The notes under the pieces were generated by a model, which saw only the letters and a program-made list of their open reading frames with translations, ran no database searches and was not told the DNA's origin. Shown here in pieces: positions 1 through 7,294 of a stretch of 64,000 nt of DNA. Position numbers and translations under genes: made by a program. The stretch is from the NCBI RefSeq assembly GCF_000718165.1, contig NZ_JOEY01000051.1, forward strand, positions 5,328 to 69,327. The letters are read 5' to 3'. This DNA comes from Streptomyces fulvoviolaceus (GTDB lineage: Bacteria; Actinomycetota; Actinomycetes; Streptomycetales; Streptomycetaceae). Numbering within the stretch: the first letter of the stretch is position 1; each line of letters opens with the position of its first letter.

Positions 1-1015
1 TCGTGTCGAAGGCGCACATCCAGCGGACGTCGCCCGCGGCCTCGTCCCAGAAGTAGAAGCGGAACCGCTGCTGCAGGCGCTCGCTCACGTCGTGCGGCAG
101 CCGCGCGAAGACCGCGTTGGCCTGCACGGGGTAGAGGATCTCCACGCCGTGCACGGCTCGGACGCCCTCCGCCAGTCGCTGGGCCATCTCGTTCGAGTGG
201 CGGGCGTTGCGCAGCCACAGGTCCTTCGCGAGCAGGGCCTCCAACTGCACCGAGACGAAGCGCATCTTGGAGGCGAGCTGCATGGACAGCTTGCGCAGGT
301 GCTTCATGTGGCTGACGGCGTCCTGGTTGATGACGACGACCGCCTCGCCGAACAGCGCGCCGTTCTTCGTCCCGCCGAGGGAGAGGATGTCGACGCCGAC
401 GGCGTTGGTGAAGGTCCGCATCGGGACGTTCAGGGACGCGGCCGCGTTGGATATCCGGGAACCGTCCAGGTGCACCTTCATGCCGCGCGCGTGGGCGTGG
501 TCGCAGATCGCGCGGATCTCGTCCGGTGTGTAGAGGGTGCCGAGCTCCGTGCTCTGGGTGATCGAGACGACCTGCGGCATCGCGCGGTGCTCGTCCTCCC
601 AGCCCCACGCCTGCCTGTCGATCAGCTCGGGCGTGAGCTTGCCGTCGGGGGTGGGCACGGTGAGCAGCTTGAGGCCGCCCATGCGCTCGGGGGCGCCGCC
701 CTCGTCGACGTTGATGTGCGCGCTCTCGGCGCAGATCACCGCGCCCCAGCGGTCGGTGACCGCCTGGAGCGCGACGACGTTGGCGCCGGTGCCGTTGAAG
801 ACCGGGAAGGCCTCCGCCGTAGCACCGAAGTGACCGCGGATGACGCGCTGGAGGTTCTCCGTGTAGACGTCCTCGCCGTACGCGACCTGGTGCCCGCCGT
901 TGGCCACGGCCAGGGCGGCGAGCACCTCCGGGTGGACCCCGGCGTAGTTGTCGCTGGCGAAGCCCCTGCTGTCCGGGTCGTGATGGCGCCGGGCGTCGGT
1001 CTTCGGAGGGTTCAC
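1..1015 (-). CDS. Low-specificity L-threonine aldolase (beta-eliminating lyase family), 3' end outside window
   Basis: PLP enzyme expected to cleave L-threonine or L-allo-threonine to glycine and acetaldehyde in the cytoplasm. About 338 codons are visible and the C-terminus is cut by the window edge. The fold-type-I pattern is clear: DNYAGVHPEV near residue 22, the substrate/PLP motif FNGTGAN near 73, HLDGSR near 182, and the Schiff-base lysine in SLGGTKNGA (Lys about 217). It starts at a GTG whose last bases form the TGA of the upstream SDR gene (GTGA overlap). It is therefore the third gene of a translationally coupled leftward operon with the SDR and DUF6421 proteins. Family assignment is firm; the true substrate is not shown, and other beta-hydroxy amino acids are possible. 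Confidence 0.9.
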   Translation of the reverse strand, partial: MNPPKTDARRHHDPDSRGFASDNYAGVHPEVLAALAVANGGHQVAYGEDVYTENLQRVIRGHFGATAEAFPVFNGTGANVVALQAVTDRWGAVICAESAHINVDEGGAPERMGGLKLLTVPTPDGKLTPELIDRQAWGWEDEHRAMPQVVSITQSTELGTLYTPDEIRAICDHAHARGMKVHLDGSRISNAAASLNVPMRTFTNAVGVDILSLGGTKNGALFGEAVVVINQDAVSHMKHLRKLSMQLASKMRFVSVQLEALLAKDLWLRNARHSNEMAQRLAEGVRAVHGVEILYPVQANAVFARLPHDVSERLQQRFRFYFWDEAAGDVRWMCAFDT

Positions 1016-1806
1016 GGCTTCTCGGTCAGCCACAGACGGTTTCCGTTCACTTCTGCGGCGGGCTTCTCCCAGACGCCGGCGATGGCCCGGGCCAGGTCCT
1101 TGACGTCGGTGAAGCCCGCGAACTTCGCGTTGGGGCGTTCGGCGCGCATGGCGTCGTGCACCAGTGCCTTCACCACCAGGATGGTGGCGGCCGAGGTGAG
1201 CTCCTCACCGCCCCCGGCCTTGCGGAAGAAGTCGGCCATGGCGAGGGTCCAGGCCTCCGCGGCGGCCTTGGCGGCGGCGTAGGCGGCGTTGCCCGCGGAG
1301 GGCTTGGTCGCGCCCGCGGCGCTGATCAGGACGTACCGGCCGCGCTCGCTGCGCTGCAGCGCCTCGGAGAAGGCGAGGGAGGTGTGCTGCACGGTGCGGA
1401 TGAGCAGCAGCTCCAGGAAGTCCCAGTCGTCGAGGCTCGTCTTGATGAAGGTCTCACTGCCGCGCCAGCCGCCGACGAGGTGGACCACTCCGTCGACGCG
1501 GCCGAACTCCTTCTCGATGTGCTCGGCCCAGTCCCGGGTGGAGTCCAGGTCCAGCAGGTCGACGGGCTCACCGGTGACGGTGGCACCGCCCGACGCGTAC
1601 CGGGCCGCGTCCACGGCCTCCGCGAGCCGCTCGGGATCGTTGTCCGCTGCGACGACGGTCGCGCCCGCCTCGGCGAGCCGGACCAGTGTCGCGCGCCCGG
1701 CGGGTCCGCCCGCGCCGGCCACCGCGATCACCGCACCACTGAGAGCTCCGTTCCCCGCCATGATCTTCGCCTCCTGAGCCATGTTCTCGGTGCCGTGGTC
1801 GCTCAC
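1012..1806 (-). CDS. SDR family oxidoreductase
   Basis: Classical short-chain dehydrogenase/reductase of 264 aa from a GTG start. The nucleotide-binding motif reads GAGGPAG at residues 31-37, an acidic pair follows beta-2 (AADND, 53-57), and the active site is Tyr176-AAA-Lys180. The acidic end of beta-2 favours NAD(H) by family rules. The GTG start overlaps the DUF6421 stop by four bases (GTGA), and its own stop overlaps the threonine aldolase GTG in the same way, so the three products are probably made together. An internal ATG at residue 9 or 16 is an alternative start and would remove a non-conserved leader. The substrate is unknown; the context suggests a beta-hydroxy amino acid or a related aldehyde. 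Confidence 0.88.
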   Translation of the reverse strand: MSDHGTENMAQEAKIMAGNGALSGAVIAVAGAGGPAGRATLVRLAEAGATVVAADNDPERLAEAVDAARYASGGATVTGEPVDLLDLDSTRDWAEHIEKEFGRVDGVVHLVGGWRGSETFIKTSLDDWDFLELLLIRTVQHTSLAFSEALQRSERGRYVLISAAGATKPSAGNAAYAAAKAAAEAWTLAMADFFRKAGGGEELTSAATILVVKALVHDAMRAERPNAKFAGFTDVKDLARAIAGVWEKPAAEVNGNRLWLTEKP

Positions 1807-3200
1807 GCGGCCACTCGCTCGGCATTCTCCGCCGTGATCCCCTTGGTCGAGGCGATCACGCTCTTCAGCTTCTTGGAGAGTGCCTCATAGAACATGCTCA
1901 GCGGAAACTCGTCCGGAAGCACGTCATCGACGAGCTTTCGCGGCGGCTGGGTCAGATCGAGGGCGTCGGGACCCTTGGCCCACTTGGAGCCCGGGTGCGG
2001 GGCGAGGTAGGTGGAGACCAGCTCGTATCCGGCGAACCAGTGGACGAGCTTGGGGCGGTCGATACCGTCGCGGTACAGCTCCTCGATGTCGGCGCACAGC
2101 TGGTTGGTGACCTGGGGCGCGCGCTGCCAGTCGATGAAGAGCTTGTTGTCGGTCCAGCGGACGACGTCGTGCTTGTGCAGGTAGGCGAAGAGGAGCTGGC
2201 CGCCGAGGCCGTCGTAGTTGCGCACGCGCTCGCCGGTGACCGGGAAGCGGAACATACGGTCGAACAGCACGGCGTACTGCACGTCACGGGCCTGCGGGAT
2301 GCCGTCGGCCTGCAGCTTCACGGCCTCCCTGAAGGCGGTGAGGTCGCAGCGGAGCTCTTCGAGGCCGTACATCCAGAACGGCTGACGCTGCTTGATCATG
2401 AACGGGTCGAAAGGCAGGTCGCCGTGGCTGTGGGTGCGGTCGTGGACCATGTCCCACAGCACGAAGGCCTCCTCGCAGCGCTTCTGGTCGTGGACCATGG
2501 CGGCGATGTCCTCGGGCAACTCAAGACCCAGGATGTCGACGGCGGAGGCGGTCACCCGGCGGAAGCGGGCGGCCTCGCGGTCGCAGAAGATGCCACCCCA
2601 GCTGAAGCGCTCCGGGGCCTCGCGTACGGCGATCGTCTCGGGGAAGAGCACGGCGGAGTTGGTGTCGTAACCGGCCGTGAAGTCCTCGAACGTGATGCCG
2701 CAGAACAGCGGGTTGTCGTAGCGCGTGCGCTCCAGCTCGGCCAGCCACTCGGGCCACACCATGCGCAGCACGACCGCTTCGAGGTTGCGGTCGGGGTTGC
2801 CGTTCTGCGTGTACATCGGGAAGACGACCAGGTGCTGGAGGCCGTTGGCACGGTTCGCGGCGGGCTGGAAGGCCAGCAGCGAGTCGAGGAAGTCCGGCAC
2901 CCGGAATCCGTCGGCGGCCCAGCGGTGCAGGTCCTTGATGAGGGCCTCGTGGTAGGCGCGGTCGTGCGGGAGCAGCCCTGACAGCTCCTCGACGGCGGCG
3001 GCGACCCGTCGGACGGCGAACTCGGCGGCGGCCGGGTCCGGGGCGCCGTCGGTCTCGAAGTCGATCGACCCGTCCTTGGACTGCCATGGCCGGATCTGCT
3101 CCACGGCATCCTTGAGCACGGGCCACGCCGGGTGTTCCACCACCCTGGTCGCGGGAGGAACCTGCTCCTCCGAAGCCGCCTGCACAAGAATTTCCGTCAT
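1803..3200 (-). CDS. DUF6421 family protein, first gene of operon
   Basis: A 465-aa cytoplasmic protein with no signal peptide or membrane segment, recognised as the Streptomyces family DUF6421. I know of no assigned reaction. It is rich in Trp, His and Asp. A cluster around residues 265-290 (DMVHDRTHSHGDLPFDPF) looks like a possible metal site, but this is only an inference. ATG 3200 is preceded by a good GGAGG ribosome site. It leads a three-gene unit with an SDR and a threonine aldolase, both joined by GTGA overlaps, which argues for a shared small-molecule pathway. A perfect 12-bp palindrome lies 38 bp upstream of the start. Confidence 0.85.
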   Translation of the reverse strand: MTEILVQAASEEQVPPATRVVEHPAWPVLKDAVEQIRPWQSKDGSIDFETDGAPDPAAAEFAVRRVAAAVEELSGLLPHDRAYHEALIKDLHRWAADGFRVPDFLDSLLAFQPAANRANGLQHLVVFPMYTQNGNPDRNLEAVVLRMVWPEWLAELERTRYDNPLFCGITFEDFTAGYDTNSAVLFPETIAVREAPERFSWGGIFCDREAARFRRVTASAVDILGLELPEDIAAMVHDQKRCEEAFVLWDMVHDRTHSHGDLPFDPFMIKQRQPFWMYGLEELRCDLTAFREAVKLQADGIPQARDVQYAVLFDRMFRFPVTGERVRNYDGLGGQLLFAYLHKHDVVRWTDNKLFIDWQRAPQVTNQLCADIEELYRDGIDRPKLVHWFAGYELVSTYLAPHPGSKWAKGPDALDLTQPPRKLVDDVLPDEFPLSMFYEALSKKLKSVIASTKGITAENAERVAA

Positions 3201-3583
3201 GTCCCATCCTCCACTGCAGAACCTCGTGTATGGACACCGTATGCATACGAGCTTCCTCCCAGCAAGGGGAGACTCGGGAGATTATCCTGCCCACACCAAT
3301 GGAAACAGATGTTTTTCCCGTCTGATACCGGGTAGGCGATTACTTCGACTGCGAGCCTTCGGCAGCGGGACCACCGCCCGCGGTCAATCCCCGCAGGACT
3401 CGCCCACGCCCGGGTGACCGCTCCCGCCGGTACAGGCCAGGTCCGGCCCTTTCGTCGCCCGATCCGCCGCGCAGACACGGGTCCATCGCGGTGCGTGGCC
3501 ATTAGGCTGCGGCTCTGCCCGCGCGACCGTCCGCTCCGGTCGCGCGCGGAGCCGAGCCGCCGTCGACGGAAGCGAGTTGAACC
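3201..3583. other. Intergenic region between divergent DUF6421 and GDPD genes
   Basis: 383 bp without a convincing gene. The left part holds the DUF6421 promoter and palindrome and is relatively AT-rich (about 3290-3350). The right part has a TAGGCT -10-like hexamer near 3504 that could serve the GDPD gene. Nothing else was recognised. Confidence 0.5.
3238..3249. promoter_or_regulatory. Palindrome upstream of the DUF6421 operon, candidate operator
   Basis: CGTATGCATACG is a perfect 12-bp palindrome. Next to it (toward the gene) is a degraded copy carrying GTGTATGGACAC. The spacing, about 40 bp from the start codon, fits a repressor site over the transcription start. The shape (GTAT-N2-ATAC) resembles GntR-type sites, but no GntR gene is in the window, so the regulator is unknown. 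Confidence 0.5.
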
Positions 3584-4267
3584 TTGAACTTCCTTACCAT
3601 CGGTCACCGCGGGGTCATGGGTGTCGAGCCCGAGAACACCCTCCGTTCCTTCGTCGCCGCCCAGCAGGCCGGCCTCGACCAGATCGAACTCGATCTGCAC
3701 CTCAGCAAGGACGGCGCCCTCGTCGTCATGCACGACACCGACGTGGACCGCACGACCGACGGCACGGGACCGATCGCCGAGAAGACGCTCGAAGAGCTGC
3801 GCGCCCTGGACGCGGGCCGCGGGGAGCGGATCCCGGTGTTCGAGGAGGTCCTGGACGCCGTGAAGTCACCCCTCCAGGCCGAGATCAAGGACATCGCGGC
3901 GGCCCGGGCGCTGGCCGAGGTGATGCACAAGCGGGACCTGATCTCCCGGGTCGAGGTGTCCTCGTTCCACGACGAGGCGATCGCCGAGATCGCCCGGCTG
4001 GTGCCCGGCGTACGGACCGCGCTGATCGGCAGCCGGTTCGGCACCGACATCGTGGACCGCGCGGTGGAGGCCGGTGCCGGGACCGTCTGCCTGAACATCC
4101 GCCGGCTGACCCTGGAGATCGTGGAGCAGGCCCGCAAGGCGGACCTGAAGATCATCGGCTGGGTGGTGAACACGCAGGATCACCTGCGACTCGTACGAGC
4201 CCTGGGGCTGGACGGCGCGACCACCGACTACCCGGAGATCAAGCGCACCGGCCGCTTCACGGCGTAA
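3584..4267 (+). CDS. Glycerophosphodiester phosphodiesterase family protein
   Basis: A 227-aa GDPD TIM-barrel enzyme, likely cytoplasmic because no signal peptide is visible. It would hydrolyse glycerophosphodiesters to glycerol-3-phosphate and an alcohol. Motifs are in order: GHRG at residues 7-10, the metal ligands EPENT (15-19), IELDLH (Glu35, Asp37) and MHD (His50-Asp51). These are the complete catalytic set of the family. A TTG start is chosen because GHRG normally lies within ten residues of the N-terminus and GGAAGCGAG lies just upstream. The gene is monocistronic. Confidence 0.9.
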   Translation: MNFLTIGHRGVMGVEPENTLRSFVAAQQAGLDQIELDLHLSKDGALVVMHDTDVDRTTDGTGPIAEKTLEELRALDAGRGERIPVFEEVLDAVKSPLQAEIKDIAAARALAEVMHKRDLISRVEVSSFHDEAIAEIARLVPGVRTALIGSRFGTDIVDRAVEAGAGTVCLNIRRLTLEIVEQARKADLKIIGWVVNTQDHLRLVRALGLDGATTDYPEIKRTGRFTA

Positions 4268-4287
4268 CGATTATGCGAGTTCCCTGA

Positions 4288-4827
4288 CTATCCGAGTTCC
4301 TTGATCAGCAGCTCGAACTGCAAGTCGGCGCGCTGCGGAACGCCGAAGCGCTCGTCGCCGTACGGGAACGGGGTCATCCTTCCCGTACGGCGGTAGCCTC
4401 GGCGCTCGTACCAGGCGATGAGGTCGTCGCGCACGGAGATCACCGTCATGTGCATCTCCATGGTGCCCCAGGTCTCGCGGGCCGCCCGCTCCGCCTCCGC
4501 GATGATCACCTTGCCGAGGCCGCCGCCCTGGAGCGTGGGGCTCACCGCGAACATCCCGAAGTAGGCGTGGGTGCCACGGTGTTCGAGCTGGCAGCAGGCG
4601 ACGACGACGCCGTCCCGCTCGACCGTGAGCAGCCGGCTGTCGGGCGACTTGATGACGTCGAGCACGCCCTGCGGGTCGGTGCGCTGTCCCTCCAGGATGT
4701 CCGCCTCGGTGGTCCACCCGGCCCGGCTGGCGTCGCCGCGGTACGCCGACTCGATCAGCGCGACCAGGGCGTCCACGTCGGCGTCGATGGCATCGCGGAA
4801 GGTCAGTCCGGAGGCGGTGGTGTCCAT
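4288..4827 (-). CDS. GNAT family N-acetyltransferase
   Basis: A 179-aa protein of the GNAT fold. The acetyl-CoA loop is GGGLGKVII in the expected place, with preceding strand VSPTLQG and a C-terminal WYERRGYRRTG, typical of beta-6/alpha-4. The ATG at 4827 is preferred over the longer reading upstream because homologous domains begin at the TFRDAIDAD segment. The acceptor is unknown; candidates are a small amine, amino acid or toxin. It is divergent from the VOC gene, with about 70 bp between them. Confidence 0.85.
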   Translation of the reverse strand: MDTTASGLTFRDAIDADVDALVALIESAYRGDASRAGWTTEADILEGQRTDPQGVLDVIKSPDSRLLTVERDGVVVACCQLEHRGTHAYFGMFAVSPTLQGGGLGKVIIAEAERAARETWGTMEMHMTVISVRDDLIAWYERRGYRRTGRMTPFPYGDERFGVPQRADLQFELLIKELG

Positions 4828-4897
4828 GGAGCGGTTCTCCGATCTCGGGCGCGGCTCGGGCACCGACGAGCGTAACGCCCCCACTAGGCTCCGCTGC

Positions 4898-5290
4898 ATG
4901 GTGCACGTACTGAGCAGCCGCATCCTGCTCCACCCCGTCGATCCCGAGCGGTCCCGCGTCTTCTACGGCGAGCAGCTGGGCCTCGCCGTCTACCGCGAGT
5001 TCGGTACCGGGCCGGAGCGCGGCACCGTCTACTTCCTCGGCGGCGGCTTCCTGGAGGTATCCGGGCGGTCCGAGGTCCCGCCGTCCCCGGCCGTGCGGCT
5101 GTGGATGCAGGTCGAGGACGTGGCCGCCGCGCACGAGGAGCTGCGGGCGAAGGGGGTCGAGATCGTGCGGCCGCCGGTGAAGGAGCCCTGGGGGCTGGTC
5201 GAGATGTGGATCACCGATCCGGACGGGACGCGGATCGTGCTGGTGGAGGTGCCGGCGGAGCATCCGATCCGGTACCGACCCGGGATCTGA
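4898..5290 (+). CDS. VOC family protein (glyoxalase/bleomycin-resistance fold)
   Basis: A 130-aa vicinal-oxygen-chelate protein with one pair of beta-alpha-beta-beta-beta modules. Visible marks are HPVDPERSRVFYGEQLGL, the middle strand RLWMQVEDV and the terminal WITDPDGTRIVLVEV. These proteins bind a metal and isomerise or sequester small molecules; the ligand here is not predictable. There is no ribosome site. Instead TAGGCT at 4885-4890 sits seven bases before ATG, so the transcript is probably leaderless. Confidence 0.85.
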   Translation: MVHVLSSRILLHPVDPERSRVFYGEQLGLAVYREFGTGPERGTVYFLGGGFLEVSGRSEVPPSPAVRLWMQVEDVAAAHEELRAKGVEIVRPPVKEPWGLVEMWITDPDGTRIVLVEVPAEHPIRYRPGI

Positions 5291-5388
5291 GCTCGTTCCA
5301 GGTACACAGGGCCGTCCGATGGCCGCGCCGACGGACCGGGGCTAGCGTGCGAAGAGGACGCTCGCGTCGGCAGGAAGGCCGTGACGCC

Positions 5389-6153
5389 ATGAAATTCGAC
5401 AAGCCGGTGGCCAATGGGCCCTGCTGGGTCGAGGTGGGAACGCCCGATCCGGCGGCGGCCGAGCGTTTCTACGGAGACCTCTTCGGCTGGCGGGCGGAGA
5501 CGGACTCGCGGGAGGAGATGGGCGGCTACACGATCGCGTACCTGGGCCATCTCCCGGTCGCCGGGCTCGTCCCGCTGGGCGAGGAGTCGCAGCCGGTCGC
5601 CTGGTTCGTGACGTTCGCGGTGTCGGACGTCGACGCCACCGTGGAGAAGGTCAAGTCGGCAGGCGGGTCCGTGGTGTTCGAGCCCGGGGACGTCCCGGAC
5701 ATGGGGCGCTTCGCGTCCGTCGCCGATCCGCAGGGCGCCGGATTCCATCTGTGGCAGGCGCGGGGCTTCGAGGGCGCCGGGCTGCTCAACGCCGCCGGCT
5801 CGCTGGGCTGGGTGGAGCTGCTGAGCCGGACGCCCGAACGGGCCCTCGACTTCTACACCACGGTGTTCGGCTGGAGCGTCAACGCCTCGGAGCACTACAC
5901 GCACTGGGGCATCGACGGCACGGACTTCGGCGGCATGGTGCGGATGGACGACAAGTTCCCGCCCGAGGTGCCGCCGCACTGGCTGCCGTACTTCGCGGTG
6001 GCGGACGTGGACGCGACCGCGGCCACGGCGACCGACGCGGGCGGCAGCGTCCTCATGGAGCCCACCTCCGTGCCGGACGGGCCCCGGATCGCGGTGCTGC
6101 GGGATCCCCAGGGCGCGGTCTTCGGGGTGTACCTGGAGGGTGCGGAGGGCTGA
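5389..6153 (+). CDS. Two-domain VOC family protein
   Basis: A 254-aa protein made of two VOC halves of about 120 residues each. Each half begins with a WVE strand (WVEVGTPDPAAAERFYGDLFGW, then WVELLSRTPERALDFYTTVFGW) and ends with DPQGAxF. Internal duplication gives a pseudo-dimer, as in hydroxylase/glyoxalase-like CFP30-type proteins. AGGAAGG precedes ATG 5389; the upstream reading frame is not coding. No function beyond the fold can be assigned. It lies 99 bp after another VOC gene, which may be coincidence, because the two sequences differ. Confidence 0.87.
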   Translation: MKFDKPVANGPCWVEVGTPDPAAAERFYGDLFGWRAETDSREEMGGYTIAYLGHLPVAGLVPLGEESQPVAWFVTFAVSDVDATVEKVKSAGGSVVFEPGDVPDMGRFASVADPQGAGFHLWQARGFEGAGLLNAAGSLGWVELLSRTPERALDFYTTVFGWSVNASEHYTHWGIDGTDFGGMVRMDDKFPPEVPPHWLPYFAVADVDATAATATDAGGSVLMEPTSVPDGPRIAVLRDPQGAVFGVYLEGAEG

Positions 6154-6226
6154 GCCGCGGCTTGCGTTGAAGTGCGCTCCAGCGCCTAGCGTCGTACGCA
6201 CGAACTGCCCGGAGGGGGAACTGATC

Positions 6227-7279
6227 GTGCGGTACACACTGTTCGGCAAGACCGGTCTGCGCGTGAGCGAGCTGAGCCTCGGCGCGATGGTCATGGGCGA
6301 CGACCCCGCCCACGGCTCCGACAAGGAGACCAGCGCCAAGCTGCTCGACGCCTACGCCGACGCGGGCGGCAACTTCGTCGACACGGCGGACATCTACTCG
6401 GGCGGCGATTCGGAGCGGATCCTCGGCGAACTGCTGGACGGGCGGCGCGAGGAGTTCGTGCTGGCCAGCAAGTACACGTGCGGGACCCGCAAGGGGGACG
6501 TCAACGCGGCCGGCAACCACCGCAAGAACCTGGTGCAGTCGGTGGAGGCGAGCCTGGAGCGGCTGTGCACCGACCGGCTCGACATCCTGTGGGTACACGC
6601 CCGCGACAACTTCACCCCGGTCGACGAGGTGATGCGGGCGCTCGACGACCTCGTCCGCACGGGCAAGGTGCTCTACGTCGGTGTCTCGGACTGGCCCGCG
6701 TGGGAGATCGCACAGGCCAACACCCTTGCGGAGCTGAGGGGTTGGACCGCGTTCGCCGGTTCGCAGCTGCGCTACAACCTGCTGGAGCGGACGCCGGAGC
6801 GCGAACTGCTGCCGCAGGCCCGGGCGTTCGGCCAGGCGGTGCTGGCGTGGGCGCCCCTGGCGGCCGGGAAGCTCACCGGCAAGTACCGCCGGGGCGAGTC
6901 GGGCCGGCTGGACTCCTGGGGCGACAAGCCGAGCCCGCAGGAGGAGGACGTCATCACCGCCGTCCTGGAGATCGCCGAGCAGGGCGGTTGGAGCCCGGCC
7001 CAGGTGGCGCTGGCCTGGCTGCTGGGCCGGCCCGGCAACGTCGTCCCGATCGTCGCGGCCACCAAGGAGCACCAGCTCGCCGACAACCTCGGCAGCGTCG
7101 ACGTCCGCCTCGATGCCGACGCCGTCGCCCGCCTCGACGAGGTGAGCGCGGTGCCGCTCGGCTTCCCGCACGACTTCGTACGGGAGCCGGCCGTCGTCCA
7201 GACCATCTACGGCGACCGCTGGGCGGACATCGACGACCGGCGCTCCGGCTACCGCCGTACGGCCACCGAGGTTCTCTAG
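6227..7279 (+). CDS. Aldo/keto reductase
   Basis: A 350-aa NADPH-dependent aldo-keto reductase of the YajO/voltage-gated-channel-beta type. The catalytic Asp and Tyr lie in VDTADIYSGG, the Lys in LASKYT, and the His in WVHARDNFTP. The C-terminal cofactor segment PIVAATKEHQLADNL is present. The GTG start has a strong GGAGGGGG site eight bases upstream. The carbonyl substrate is unknown. Its stop lies 15 bp from the convergent glycoside hydrolase stop. Confidence 0.92.
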   Translation: MRYTLFGKTGLRVSELSLGAMVMGDDPAHGSDKETSAKLLDAYADAGGNFVDTADIYSGGDSERILGELLDGRREEFVLASKYTCGTRKGDVNAAGNHRKNLVQSVEASLERLCTDRLDILWVHARDNFTPVDEVMRALDDLVRTGKVLYVGVSDWPAWEIAQANTLAELRGWTAFAGSQLRYNLLERTPERELLPQARAFGQAVLAWAPLAAGKLTGKYRRGESGRLDSWGDKPSPQEEDVITAVLEIAEQGGWSPAQVALAWLLGRPGNVVPIVAATKEHQLADNLGSVDVRLDADAVARLDEVSAVPLGFPHDFVREPAVVQTIYGDRWADIDDRRSGYRRTATEVL

Positions 7280-7294
7280 CGCCCGGGAATGCCG

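Noticed and set aside
92..1282. Long rightward open frame over the threonine aldolase and SDR genes
   Set aside because: Low-complexity Arg/Gly/His-rich translation typical of antisense frames in high-GC DNA; the minus strand gives well-conserved enzymes.
2668..2670. Possible TTA codon in DUF6421
   Set aside because: TAA on the plus strand is out of frame; the codons there are GGT TAC.
3577..4287. Alternative rightward frame starting TTG 3577 overlapping GDPD
   Set aside because: Arg/Pro-rich shadow; the GDPD frame has a full catalytic set.
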